This document shows, one piece after another, positions 32,058 to 44,000 of a stretch of DNA of 64,000 bases (the first letter of the stretch is position 1; every line of letters begins with the position of its first letter). Under the pieces are notes generated by a model. It was not told the origin of the DNA and did not search any database. It saw nothing but the letters and a program-made list of their open reading frames with translations. Position numbers and translations under genes: made by a program. Source of the stretch: Turritopsis dohrnii (taxonomy: Eukaryota > Cnidaria > Hydrozoa > Anthoathecata > Oceaniidae); the NCBI GenBank assembly GCA_027922465.2, contig BQMF02000257.1, positions 558,001-622,000 of the forward strand. The letters run 5' to 3'.

Positions 32058-35000
32058 ATGAATTTCTCAAAAAAACTTTCAAACAGTTTAGGAACGGACA
32101 GATGGTAAGTTTCATTGACATTGTTTTATTTATTGCCCCCGCAGCGAGCGTAAGCGAGCGAGGAGGCATAGTACTTTCACGAGATAAGCGAATATCAGTT
32201 TCCGATTTTGTTCTTCATCCTCATAATCGTCATCTTCCAACTTTCATGTTGACGTTACACGGTGGTATACAATTATTAGCTGACTTTGATTTTTTTACCG
32301 TTTCAAAGCATGGTACTGTAAGTGGGAGACAGAATGTTTTTTCGTATCGCTTTCCTAATTTATTATTATACTAGCATGTAGCTTTAGCTAAAAATGCCCC
32401 CGCGCTCAAGCATTCCAATTTATACAGACAGCAAGCTATACATTAACAGCGGAAACGATAGCAAGTTTTTGGCCGAAAAAAAAATGTTTGGGTTGATTTG
32501 GGACCTGATATGAGGCAAAGTTAAATGCTAAAATATTTCGACAAAATCAGTTTTTGGCATTTCAAAACCAACTTGCAATATGCAAACCAAATAGATCTAC
32601 ACTTAAACAGATGAAAATATGCACAAAACTTTTTTACTTTTTGTTATCTCCTAGGTCTAAGTTACACTGCTGCTAATATACCTTTCAAAAAGTGTAAATA
32701 AGGCTTAACAAGTAATATTTATTTGCTACAAACAAGAGAAATGTGTAAATTGAAACCATGGATACATATTTTATAATTTTTATAATTAAAATAAGATTTG
32801 TTAAAAACATTCTGTAAGAGCCAAAAAAAAACTTTTTCAAAAAAAAAATTAAAGCGAAAAATCCATTGCGTTTCAAACTTTGATTTAAAACAAAAAATAG
32901 CCAATGTTTAAATAAAAAAACCAAGAAAAAAATATATAGGTTTTATTAATCATGATCACACTAGGTTTGGAAGACAGTCAAAGATGAAAAACACGAAGAA
33001 CGACAATTTGTAGTATGGCTTTTTTGTATACACAGAAATCCAATTAAAATCTTTTGAAGGCAAGATCCGCCAAAAATCAGTGCATTAAACAAAATTATTG
33101 AAAGAAAAATTTAGAGTTAAAATATATACAAAAATAAAATGTATGAATGGCAAAATTTCGGATATCAAGCTGTGCTTCAAAATCCTTGTCGTTCACTTCA
33201 CTAAAACAACACAAAAGTAACACGAAAAATGTCTAAGCAATTTTAGAATACGATCTTCCTAAATAACATAGTATAATATAATGATAAATTAGGAAAGAGA
33301 AAAAAATTCTGTCTCCCACTTACAGTACCATGCTTTGAAACGGGAAAAAAGCAAAGTCAGCTAATAATTGTATTCCACCGTGTAACATCAACACGAAAGT
33401 TGGAAGATGATGATGATGAACAAAATCGGAAACTGACATTCGCTTATCTCGTGAAACTACTATGCCTCCTCGCTCGCTTACGCCTGCTGCGGGGGCAATT
33501 ATACTATGTTATTTAGGAAGTTCGTATGCTAACATTGCTTAGACAGTTTTCATATTACTTTTGTGTTGTTTTAGTGAAATGAACTATAAGGATTTTGACG
33601 CACAGCTTGAAATGTGAAATTTTGCCAACTATACATTTTATTTTTGTATATGTTTTAACTCTAAATCTTTCATTAAATTAATTTTATTCAATGCACTGAT
33701 TATTGGCGGATCTTGCCTTAAAAATGTTTAAATTGGACTAGCCGCCAAAGCGGCGTCGCTCGCCGCCCATGCCCACCTGCTCTGTATCACTGTATCAATA
33801 AACGTCAAATTTCCTCATAAACGGCTCGTACAACTTGTGTTCAACCAGAAGCAGATTCGAAGTCACAACCTCTGTTAAAACCAATCTTTTATCAGTGTAA
33901 CAATACACTCAAAACGTATAGTAGAGAGAAAACTTCAACTTTTTATTAACTTTTGTTTTAAAAAAGTTACGCGCTCTAACATGGGTGCTATCAAACGTAA
34001 GGTGGAAATGCTTCCTCTTCTTAAAAAGATCACACGGGAGGAGAGAAAAAAAGGCACGTGCTAAATGAATAAAGTGAATAAAAAAACGTTCGATCTGATT
34101 AAAATAGATTAAAAGAAATCGATTAAAACAAATTAAGACAACTATTATGACAAAAGCAAAAAAAAAAATTTTGTATCATGATACTCTTTTTTTACCTATC
34201 GGTCTTTAAACATTTTAATTGCTCGAAAAAAAGTTCACCCGTCTCAGACAGTCAGGCAAGGATACGTTAGGATACACTGGTAAACCACACATGCTGCCAC
34301 GTTCTGCCACTGCTGCTTTTTGTCCGAAATCTTTAATCAGTTAGTTTCTTTGTATTTAGTTGATGTATTGTTTTCAAAGCCAAGTCAACGTGGAATATAA
34401 AACTAACAACAATAATAAAAATATAACGTTATTCCTATTAGTTCATCAGGCAAAAAAAGTCACGTTCGATTAGGGGTTGGAATGTATTTGCTTCGAACTC
34501 ACGTCGCACACACAAAAAAAATAATTTCGCTCACAACTCAATCTACCATTTTGCGTGACAGACGGAGAATCGGCTATTAATATATAGACTAGCCGCTAAG
34601 GCGGCGTCAATTGCCGCCCAGGTTCAGCCTGCATTGTGTCACCTCCCAAAGGGTTCACGAAAAATGGAATTAAGGAATTGACAATGGAAAGTGTTATCAT
34701 CTTGTAGAGCTCGAAATTCTGAGCAAGAAAATGTATAGGATCATATGTCTATGACGCACCGTTTAGGAGATATTGTCGATCAAAAGTTTTGATGACGTCA
34801 TAGAGCCCCGTCCCCAAAAATTTTGCCCAAATATTTTCGTCACGCCTTGGCCAATTTCGGGAACCCCAAAAAACGTCAGTTATCCCTATTGGTTACGGAG
34901 ATAATTTTCCCTAAACGTCGCATTCGATTAGGGTCTCAATACAATGGTTTCACACTGATGTCGCACAAAATAAAATAAAATAACTACTCTAACAACTTAA

Positions 35001-38000
35001 CCTACCATTTTGCATGACTGACAAACAAACAAACAAACAGAGAATTGGCTATTAATATATAGATTTCTGTGTATGTAAGAAAGCCATCTATATATTAATA
35101 GCCGATTCTCTGTTTGTTTGTTTGTTTGTTTGTTCGTTTGTTTGTAAGTCACGCAAAATGGTAGATTAAGTTGTGAGCGAAATTATTTCTTTTTTGTGTG
35201 CGACGTGAGTTCGAAGCAAATACATTGCAACCCCAATCGAACGTGACTTTTTTTGGCTGATGAACTAATAGGAATAACGTTATATTTTTATTATTATTGT
35301 TAGTTTTATATTCCACGTTGACTTGGCTTTGAAAACAGTACATCAACTAAATACAAAGAAACTAACTGATTAAACATTTTGGACAAAAAGCAGCAGTGGC
35401 AGAACGTGGCAGCATGTTCGGTTTGCCAGTGTATCCTAACGTATCCTTGACTGTCTGAGACGGGTAAACTTTTTCCTCAAGCAATCAAAATGTTTAAAAA
35501 CCGATTGGTAAAAAAAGAGTATCATGAAACGAAATATTTTTTTGATTTTTTTTTAATAATTTAATTTCTTATTTTAATTGTTATGCGCTTCAGATCGAAC
35601 GTTTTTTTTTATTATTCACTTTATTCATTTAGCACGTGCCTTTTTTCTCTCTTCCGGCGTGACCTTTTTAAGAAGAGAAACGATTTCTCCCTTTCCATTT
35701 GATAGCACCCATGTTAGAGCGCGTAACTTTTTTAAAACAAAAGCTAAGGACAGCTTTATACAGCCGCATAATCGCCGCGTCGAATTAAACTTTTTATTAA
35801 ATGCGACGTAAATTCGACTGTGTAAAGTGAAAAATTAATTAAGTGCGAGATAATGAATTAAGTTCAGCAGAGTTTGTCGAAAAAAACGGCAATCTTCGAC
35901 ATAAATTCGGCATCACTTTATACAGCCGCATAATCGTCGAATTTATTAACAGCTTGATTGAACTTCGTGAAAAAAAGTGCATGAAAGTAGTGGACAGCGT
36001 GTAAGAAACACACGATGATAAATTTATTCGACATTTATGCGGCTGTCTAAAGTCATGTCGAATTTGATATGCTGCAACAAAACCTGTATAAATAGACTGT
36101 CTCATTTTTGTCGAATTTTACCCGAATTAAAGTAATTTAATTCGACACGGCGATTATGCGGATGTATAAAGCTATCCTAATAAAAAGTTGAAGTTTTCTC
36201 TCTCTACGTTTTGGGTGTATTGTTACACTGATAAAAGATTGGTTTTACCTGAAGTTGTGACTTCGAATCTGCTTCTGGTTGAACACAAGTTATACGAGCC
36301 GTTTATAAGGAAATTTGACGTTTATTGATACAGTGATACAGAGCAGATGGACATGGGCGGCGAGCGACGCCGCCTTGGCAGCTAGTCTATATATTAATAG
36401 TCGATTCTCTGTTTGTTTGTTTGTTTGTTTGTGCGTTTGTTTGTTTGTAAGTCACGCAAAATGGTAGATGAGAACTGCGAAAGAGAGTCAGCAATGTAAG
36501 ATCACACATAAAGTATTTCTCTTCTTGTGCGCGACGTCAGAGTGAAACCATTGTATTGAGACCCTAATCGAATGCGACGTTTAGGGAAAATTATCTCCGT
36601 AACCAATAGGGATAACTGACGTTTTTTGGGGTCCGCGAAATTGGCCACAGGGTGACGAAAATATTTGGGCAAAATTTTTTTGGGGAGGGGTCTGTGACGT
36701 CATCAAAATCTTTGAACAATGATATCTCTGTAACGGTTGATCGTAGCGGAACGATCCCATACATTTTTTTGATCAGTTTTTCGAGCTCTACAACATGGAA
36801 ACATTTTCGGTTGCCAATTCCTTAATTTTATTTTTCGTGAAGTCAACGCATGCTGAACATGGGCGGCGAACGACGCCGCCTTGGCGGCTAGTCTATATAT
36901 TAATAGCCGATTCTCTGTTTGTTTGTTTGTGCGTTTGTTTGTTTGTAAGTCACGCAAAATGGTAGATTGAGTTTTGAGAGAGATTATTTTATTTTATTTT
37001 GTGCGACGTCAGTGTGAAACCATTGTATTGAGACCCTAATCGAATGCGACGTTTAGGGAAAATTATCTCGGTAACCAATACGGATAACTGACGTTTTTTG
37101 GGGTCCGCGATACAGGCGATAGAGTGACGAAAAATTTGGGTCTAATTTTTTGGGGGGACGGGTCTATGACGTCATCAAAATTTTGATCGACGATATCTCC
37201 GAAACGGTTGATCGTAGGAAAACGATCCCATACATTTGTTTGATCAGTTTTTCGAGCTCTACAACATGGACACACTTATCATTGCAAATTCCTTAATTTT
37301 ATTTTCGGTGAACTCAAATCTAGTCCAAATTTTTTGGGGGACGGGTCTGTGACGTCATCAAAATGTTTGAACGAAGATATCTCTCTAACGGTTGACCATA
37401 GGAAAAGGATCCCATACATTTTTTTGATCAGTTTTTCGAGCTCTGCAACATGGGCACACTTATTATTGGTAAATCCTTAATTTTATTTTTCGTGAACCCA
37501 ACGCATACTGAAGGTGGACATGGGCGGCGAGCGACGCCGCCTTGGCGGCTAGTCTATATATTAATAGCCGATTCTCTGTTTGTTTGTTTGTTTGTTTGTA
37601 AGTCACGCAAAATGGTAGATGTGAACTGGGAAAGAAATCGGGGAGTCAGCAATGTAAGATCACACATAAATTATTTCTCTTCTTGTGCGCGACGTCAGTG
37701 TGGTGAAACCATTGTATTGAGACCCTAATTGAATGCGACGTTCGTTTAGGGAAAATTATCTCGGTAACCATTAGGGATAACTGACGTTTTTTGGGGTCCA
37801 CGATACAGGCAATGGGGTGACAAAAAATTTGGGCTAATTTTTTTGGGAAGGGGTCTGTGACGTCATCGAAATTTTTGAACAATGATATCTCTGTAACGGT
37901 TGATCGTAGTGGAACGATCCCATACATTTTTTTGATCAGTTTTTCGAGCTCTACAACATGGGAACACTTTCGGTTGCCAATTCCTTATTTTCATTTTTCG

Positions 38001-41000
38001 TGAAGTCAACGCATGCTGAACATGGGCGGCGAACGATGCCGCCTTGGCGGCTATCTATATATTAATAGCCGATTCTCCGTCTGTTTGTTTGTAAGTCACG
38101 CAAAATGGTAGATTGAGTTGTGAGCGAAATTATTTCTTTTTTGTGTGTGCGACGTGAGTTCGAAACAAATACATTGCAGCCCCAATCGAACGTGACTTTT
38201 TTTGGCTGGTGAACCAATAGAGATAACGTTTCCTTTTTATTATTATTGTTAGTTTTATATTCCAAGGACCACCGTTGACTTGGCTTTGAAAACAATACAT
38301 CAACTAAATACAAAGAAACTAACTGATTAAACGTTTTGGACATAAAGCAGCAGTGACAGAACGTGGCAGCATGTGCGGTTTACCAGTGTAACCTTGCCTG
38401 ACTGTTTGAGACGGGTGAACTTTTTTTCGAGCAATCAAAATGTTTAAACCGATAGGTAAAAAAAGAGTATCATGATACAAAATATTTTTTTTTGCTTTTG
38501 TCATAATAGTTGTCTTAATTTGTTTTAATCGATTTCTTTTAATTTATTTTAGTCAGATCGAACGTTTTTTTTTATTCACTTTATTCATTTAGCACGTGCC
38601 TGTTTTTCTCTCCTCCCGTGTGATCTTTTTAAGAAGAGAAACCATTTCCACCTTACGTTTGATAGCACCCATGTTAGAGCGCGTAACTTTTTTAAAACAA
38701 AAGTTAATAAAAAGTTGAAGTTTTCTCTCTATACGTTTTGAGTGTATTGTTAAACTGATATTTGACTGGTTTAAAATCGTAAATAAAAACCACGTGAAGT
38801 TCACGTTCGGAATGTATTGTGTAAAGAAAGAAAGTCTGCTGACATTTTAAATGCGACCGCAACAATGAACGGTTGAGTTAAGAACATGCAAGATTTGAAA
38901 TACCAGGAACGTATTTCTCTTCACGTGCAAACGAGCTTTATTAACCGTTAAAGCCAGCAGCAAAGGAAGTCTAATCGCTGGTTTTAAGTGCAATAATTTG
39001 GAGCAGATGGTGATACAACGCAGGCTGAACATGGGCGGCGAGCGACGCCGCCTTGGCGGCTAGTCTATATATTAATACCCGAGTTTCCGTCTGTCTGTAT
39101 GTTTGTAAGTCACGCAAAATGGTAGATTGAGTTGTGAGAGTGATTGTTATATTTTATTTTATGCAACGTCAGTATGAAACAATTGTATTGAGACCCTAAT
39201 CGAATGCGACGTTTAGGGAAAATTATCTCCGTAACCAATATGGATAACTGACGTTTTTTGGGGTCCGCGAAATTGGCCACGGGGTGACGAAAATATTTGG
39301 GCAAAACGTTTGGGGACGGGGCTCTATGACCTCATCAAAAGTTTTAATCAACGATATCTCTGTGACGGTTGGTCGCAACGAAACGATACCATACATTTTT
39401 TTGATCAGTTTTTCGAGCTCTAAAACATGGGCACATTTATCATTGTCAATTCTTCATTTTATTTTTCGTGCACTGGACGCATGCTGAACATGGGCGGCGA
39501 GCGACCTCGCCTTGGCGGCTAGTCTATATATTAATAGCCGATTCTCCGTCTGTCTGTTTGTTTGTTTGTTTGTTTGTAAGTCACGCAAAATGGTAGATTG
39601 AGTTGTGAGCGAAATTATTTCTTTTTTTGTGTGCGACCTGAGTTCAAAACAAATACATTGCAACCCCAATCGAACGTGACATTTTTTGGCTGATGAACTA
39701 ATAGGAATAACGTTTCTTTTTTATTATTTTGTTAGTTTTATATTCCACGTTGACTTGGCTTTGAAAACAATACATCAACTAAATACAAAGAAACTAACTG
39801 ATTAAACATTTTGGACAAAAAGCAGCAGTGGCAGAACGTGGCAGCATGTTCGGTTTGCCAGTGTATTCTAACGCTTTCGTGACTGTCTGAGACGGGTGAA
39901 CTTTTTTTCGAGCAATCAAAATATTTAAAAACCGATAAAAAAAGAGAATTATGAAACAAAATATTTTTTTTTGCTTTTGTCTTAATAGTTGTCTTAATTT
40001 CTTTTAATCGATTTCTTTTAATCTATTTTAATCTGATCGAACGTTTTCTATTCAATTCATTCATTTAGCACGTGCATTTTTTTCTCCTCCCGTGTGATCT
40101 TTTTAAGAAGAAAAGCCATTTTTTCACCTACTTCTGATAGCACCCATGTTAGAGCGCGTAAAACAAAAGCTAATAATAAGTTGAAAAGTTTTTTCTCTCT
40201 GCGTTTTGAGTGTATTGTTAAACTGATATTTGATTGGTTTAAAATCGTAAATAAAAACCACGTGAAGTTCACGTTCGGAATGCATTGTGTAAAGCAAGAA
40301 AGTCTACTAACATTTTAAATGCGACCGCGACAATGGACGGCTGAGTTAAGAACATGCAAGATTTGAAACACCAGGAACGTATTTCTCTTCACGTGCAAAC
40401 GAGCTTTATTAAGCGATAAAGCCAGCAGCAAAGGAAGTCTTATCGCTGGTTTTAAGTGCAATAATTTGGAGCAGGTGATGATACAACGCAAGCTGAACAT
40501 GGGCGGCGAGCGACGCCGCCTTGGCGGCTAGTCTATATATTAATAGCCGATTCTCCGTCTGTTTGTTTGTAAGTCACGCAAAATGGTAGATTGAGTTATG
40601 AGCGAAATTATTTGTGTTTTATGAAACAAAATGTTTTTTGCTTTTCTTTTGGTAATTTAATTTCTTTTATTTGTTAAGTGCTTCTGATCGAACGTTTCTT
40701 TTATTCAGTTTATTCATTTAGCACGTGCCTTTTTTCTCTACTCCCGTGTGAACTTTTTAAAAAGAGAAACCATTTTCGCCCTGTTTGATAGCAGCCATGT
40801 TTAAGCGCGTAACTTTTTAAAACAAAAGCTAATAAAAAGTTGAAGTTTTTTCTTCCTACGTTTTGAGTGTATTGTTGTACTGATCAACGATTGATTTTAA
40901 AAAATGAACAAGAGGCAGATGGCGCAAAACGGTAGCAGCAAAAGTACTTGTCACAAGAATACTTTCGAAATTTTCCTTAAAGTTCTTAAAAGTTCTGTAA

Positions 41001-44000
41001 ACGTTATTTCTTGAAATATCTTACTGGTGGAAAACAGGCATAAACGATAATAATATTTAAAGTTACTAACTCGTGTAAATAGGGTCTAATTGTAACACAC
41101 AAGCAATTTAATTTATTAGAAGACAAAAGAATTATACATGCATGAGCTGTTTATAACGTACGTTTTTTTTATAACAGCTTATGTAGAAAAAAAAACTCGT
41201 TTCTTCGAAAAACAAATGTGTATGTTTTGAATTATAATTTCTTGAAACCGAAAATGAATTCGAACAGATAACTGCCTTTTTTAAACTCGATTTTTAAAAA
41301 CCTTGATGATAAAAGACAGAACAGATAGCTAACAAACGTAGAAAGTAACAAGAAAGTCTGATCTGTGCTTTTCTGACACGAAAAACATATCTATTTTCAA
41401 GTGCCAAAGTACATTGATTCAGTACCATAAGTAACTAAAAGTCCCAGCTTTATGTAGACCTATTTGATTAATATCCATTTCTTCATCAATTAAGTGATAA
41501 AATATCAAAGAAAACGTATTTTAAATGTATGTGATTTAAAACCTTCGAAAATTCAAATGGCTGCGTTCGTTCATTAGAATGTATATTGAGTTTTTAACGG
41601 GGACTCGCAGACTCTAAATCGCAGACTGCCATTTCGGCCGGAGTAGGAGGAGGAGGAGGAGGAGTAGGAGTCGGAGTCCACGGGTGTTTTAATACGGTAT
41701 TCGCTATCGCTGCTACCGTAATAAGTAACAAAAAAATTTTTAAAAAATAATTAAGTAACACATAATGAAAAACCTGAAAAATAGTTAACACTGATGTAAC
41801 ACTGACTGCACACCGGAGGTTGTGACTTCGAATCTTTTCCAAGTTGTATGAGCCGTTTATAAGGAAATTTGACGTTTATTGATACAGTGATACAGAGCAA
41901 ATAGACATGGGCGGCCAGCGACGCCGCCTTGGCGGCTAGTATTTACAAACTGTCGTTCTTCGTGTTTTTTTTCTTTAACTGTCTTCCAAACCTAGTGTGA
42001 TCATGATCAAAAAAACCTTTCTATGTTTTTTCTTGTTTTGTTATGTAAACTTTGGCTATTTTTAGTTTTGAATCAAAGTTGGAAACAGAGATTTCTAATA
42101 GATTTTTTTTTTAAAGTTTTTTTTTTTCTTTTGGCTCTTACAGAATCTTATTTTGATTATAAAATAGGTATTTGATTATAAAATACGTATCCATGGTTTC
42201 AGTTCACAAATTTCTTTTGTTTGTAGCCAATACTTTCTGATATTACTTGTTAAGCCTTATTTACACCTTTTGAAAGGTATATTTGCATCAGTGTGACTTA
42301 GGCCTAAGAGATAACAAAAAGTAACAAAGTTTTGAGCAGATTTTCGTCTGTTTAAGTTTAGATCTATTTGTTTTGCATATTCCAAGTTGGTTTTGAAACA
42401 CCGCCACTGCTACACTATACCGCATGGTTACACTACTCGTTAAACTATTTGTTGTATTGTAAAACTTTTTAACTATTGTTTCATATGACAGTTAATTGTT
42501 CTTGTAATTGGAAAACCATCTGTCAATGAGTTTTCAAATCTGATCTCCCTTTCCAAAATGACCATGCTCACAATTCTTCTTGTTCTTATTATGTTTATAC
42601 AATGTTATCAAAAGTTAAAATGTATATATTTGTTACTGTGAAAAGTTTTACAAAAACATCCATCTTAATTTTTTGATCTCCCTTCACCCTTGTTCTTTCA
42701 AAATAATAGAAATGACGTCATAAAACATTGCTTGTTCTTTAGATGACCGTTGGCCGATTAAATAGTTTTTCAATTATCGAGTTTGTCCTGAAGTTCAATT
42801 GATGCCATCATTTGTTTGTTTGTTCAATTTATTTAAAGTCGGATTTTACTTTACATAGCTAAGAATACAATATATAGAAATATGCATATAAATAGCTAAT
42901 CTATCCCGACTGAAACTACAAGACATTCAGGATTTGAAATTACAACTGGCATTCTTTGCATTCACAGTTTTGACCGTTCCACATTTTTATGATATTTTTA
43001 AAAGCGTAGACAGTTGCAGAGGATTTCACATGATAAGGTAATTTGTTCCAAATCTTTGGACCCAAATATGAAAGACTCCTTATTCCAAAAGTCACTTGAT
43101 TGCGTTTATGAATTGCTAAATTTAGTTTATATTGATCTCTAGTTGCTCGATCCGTAGTTCTCAGTTTGAAGATTTCTTTCATTAAAACAGGATTTAAATC
43201 ATTAATAGTTTTAAAAGTTTCAATACAAATATTTCTTTCTATTGCGAGTTTCATTGTTGGTCTTCCTGACTGTTGGAGGAGAAGGAGATATGGAGTTTCA
43301 TTATCATTATAAAGGAATCTAATTGATCTTTTGTGAATGCTTTCTATCAGTTGTAATGATTTTGCATTGGAGAGACACCATACTAAAGGGCAGTAGTTGA
43401 AATTAGACAGAATAAAGCTATTTATCAAAACTTTCCTCTTTTCAAAATTAAGAAACGTGTTAAACCTCATGAGAGCATTCAGCTGATTTGATGCTGATCT
43501 GCAGATATTTTTAATGTGACAGTTAAAATTTAACTTATCATCTATTTGTACACCTAGCAGTTTAACTGAGGAAACTGTTTTTATTTGTTTTCCTCCTATG
43601 TTTAATGTTTTATCAGTTAAATCGTTTTTCCTTTTATCTATGATAATGGCTTGAAATTTATTAGGATTGACAATCATTTTGTTCCTGTGAAACCAGTTTA
43701 TTGCATTGTTAGATTCCTTTTCTAGAACATTAATAAGATCAGGTAGAAAGTTAGCAGAGTAAGACAAGGTATTATCATCAGCAAAATTGTGAATCACAGC
43801 ATTTTCTATAAAGAAAAATAAGTCATTGATAAATATGTTAAACAAAATCGGTCCCAATATGGAACCCTGGGGGACACCTGTTTTAATTGTCATAAAACCA
43901 CTTTTTGTATTGTTGACTTTTACACATTGCCTTCTGTTTATTAAATATGACAATAGGTAATGGCAAATATTCTTATCGACTCCATATGCTGCCAGCTTTG

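Noticed and set aside
32102..32374. 90-residue plus-strand frame at the start of the family A element
   Set aside because: It begins in the B3 exon-intron border and is broken in the other copies.
35149..40500. Many 60-90-residue frames in the Helitron array
   Set aside because: They recur only because the units repeat, are not conserved in frame between units, and have no Rep or helicase motifs.
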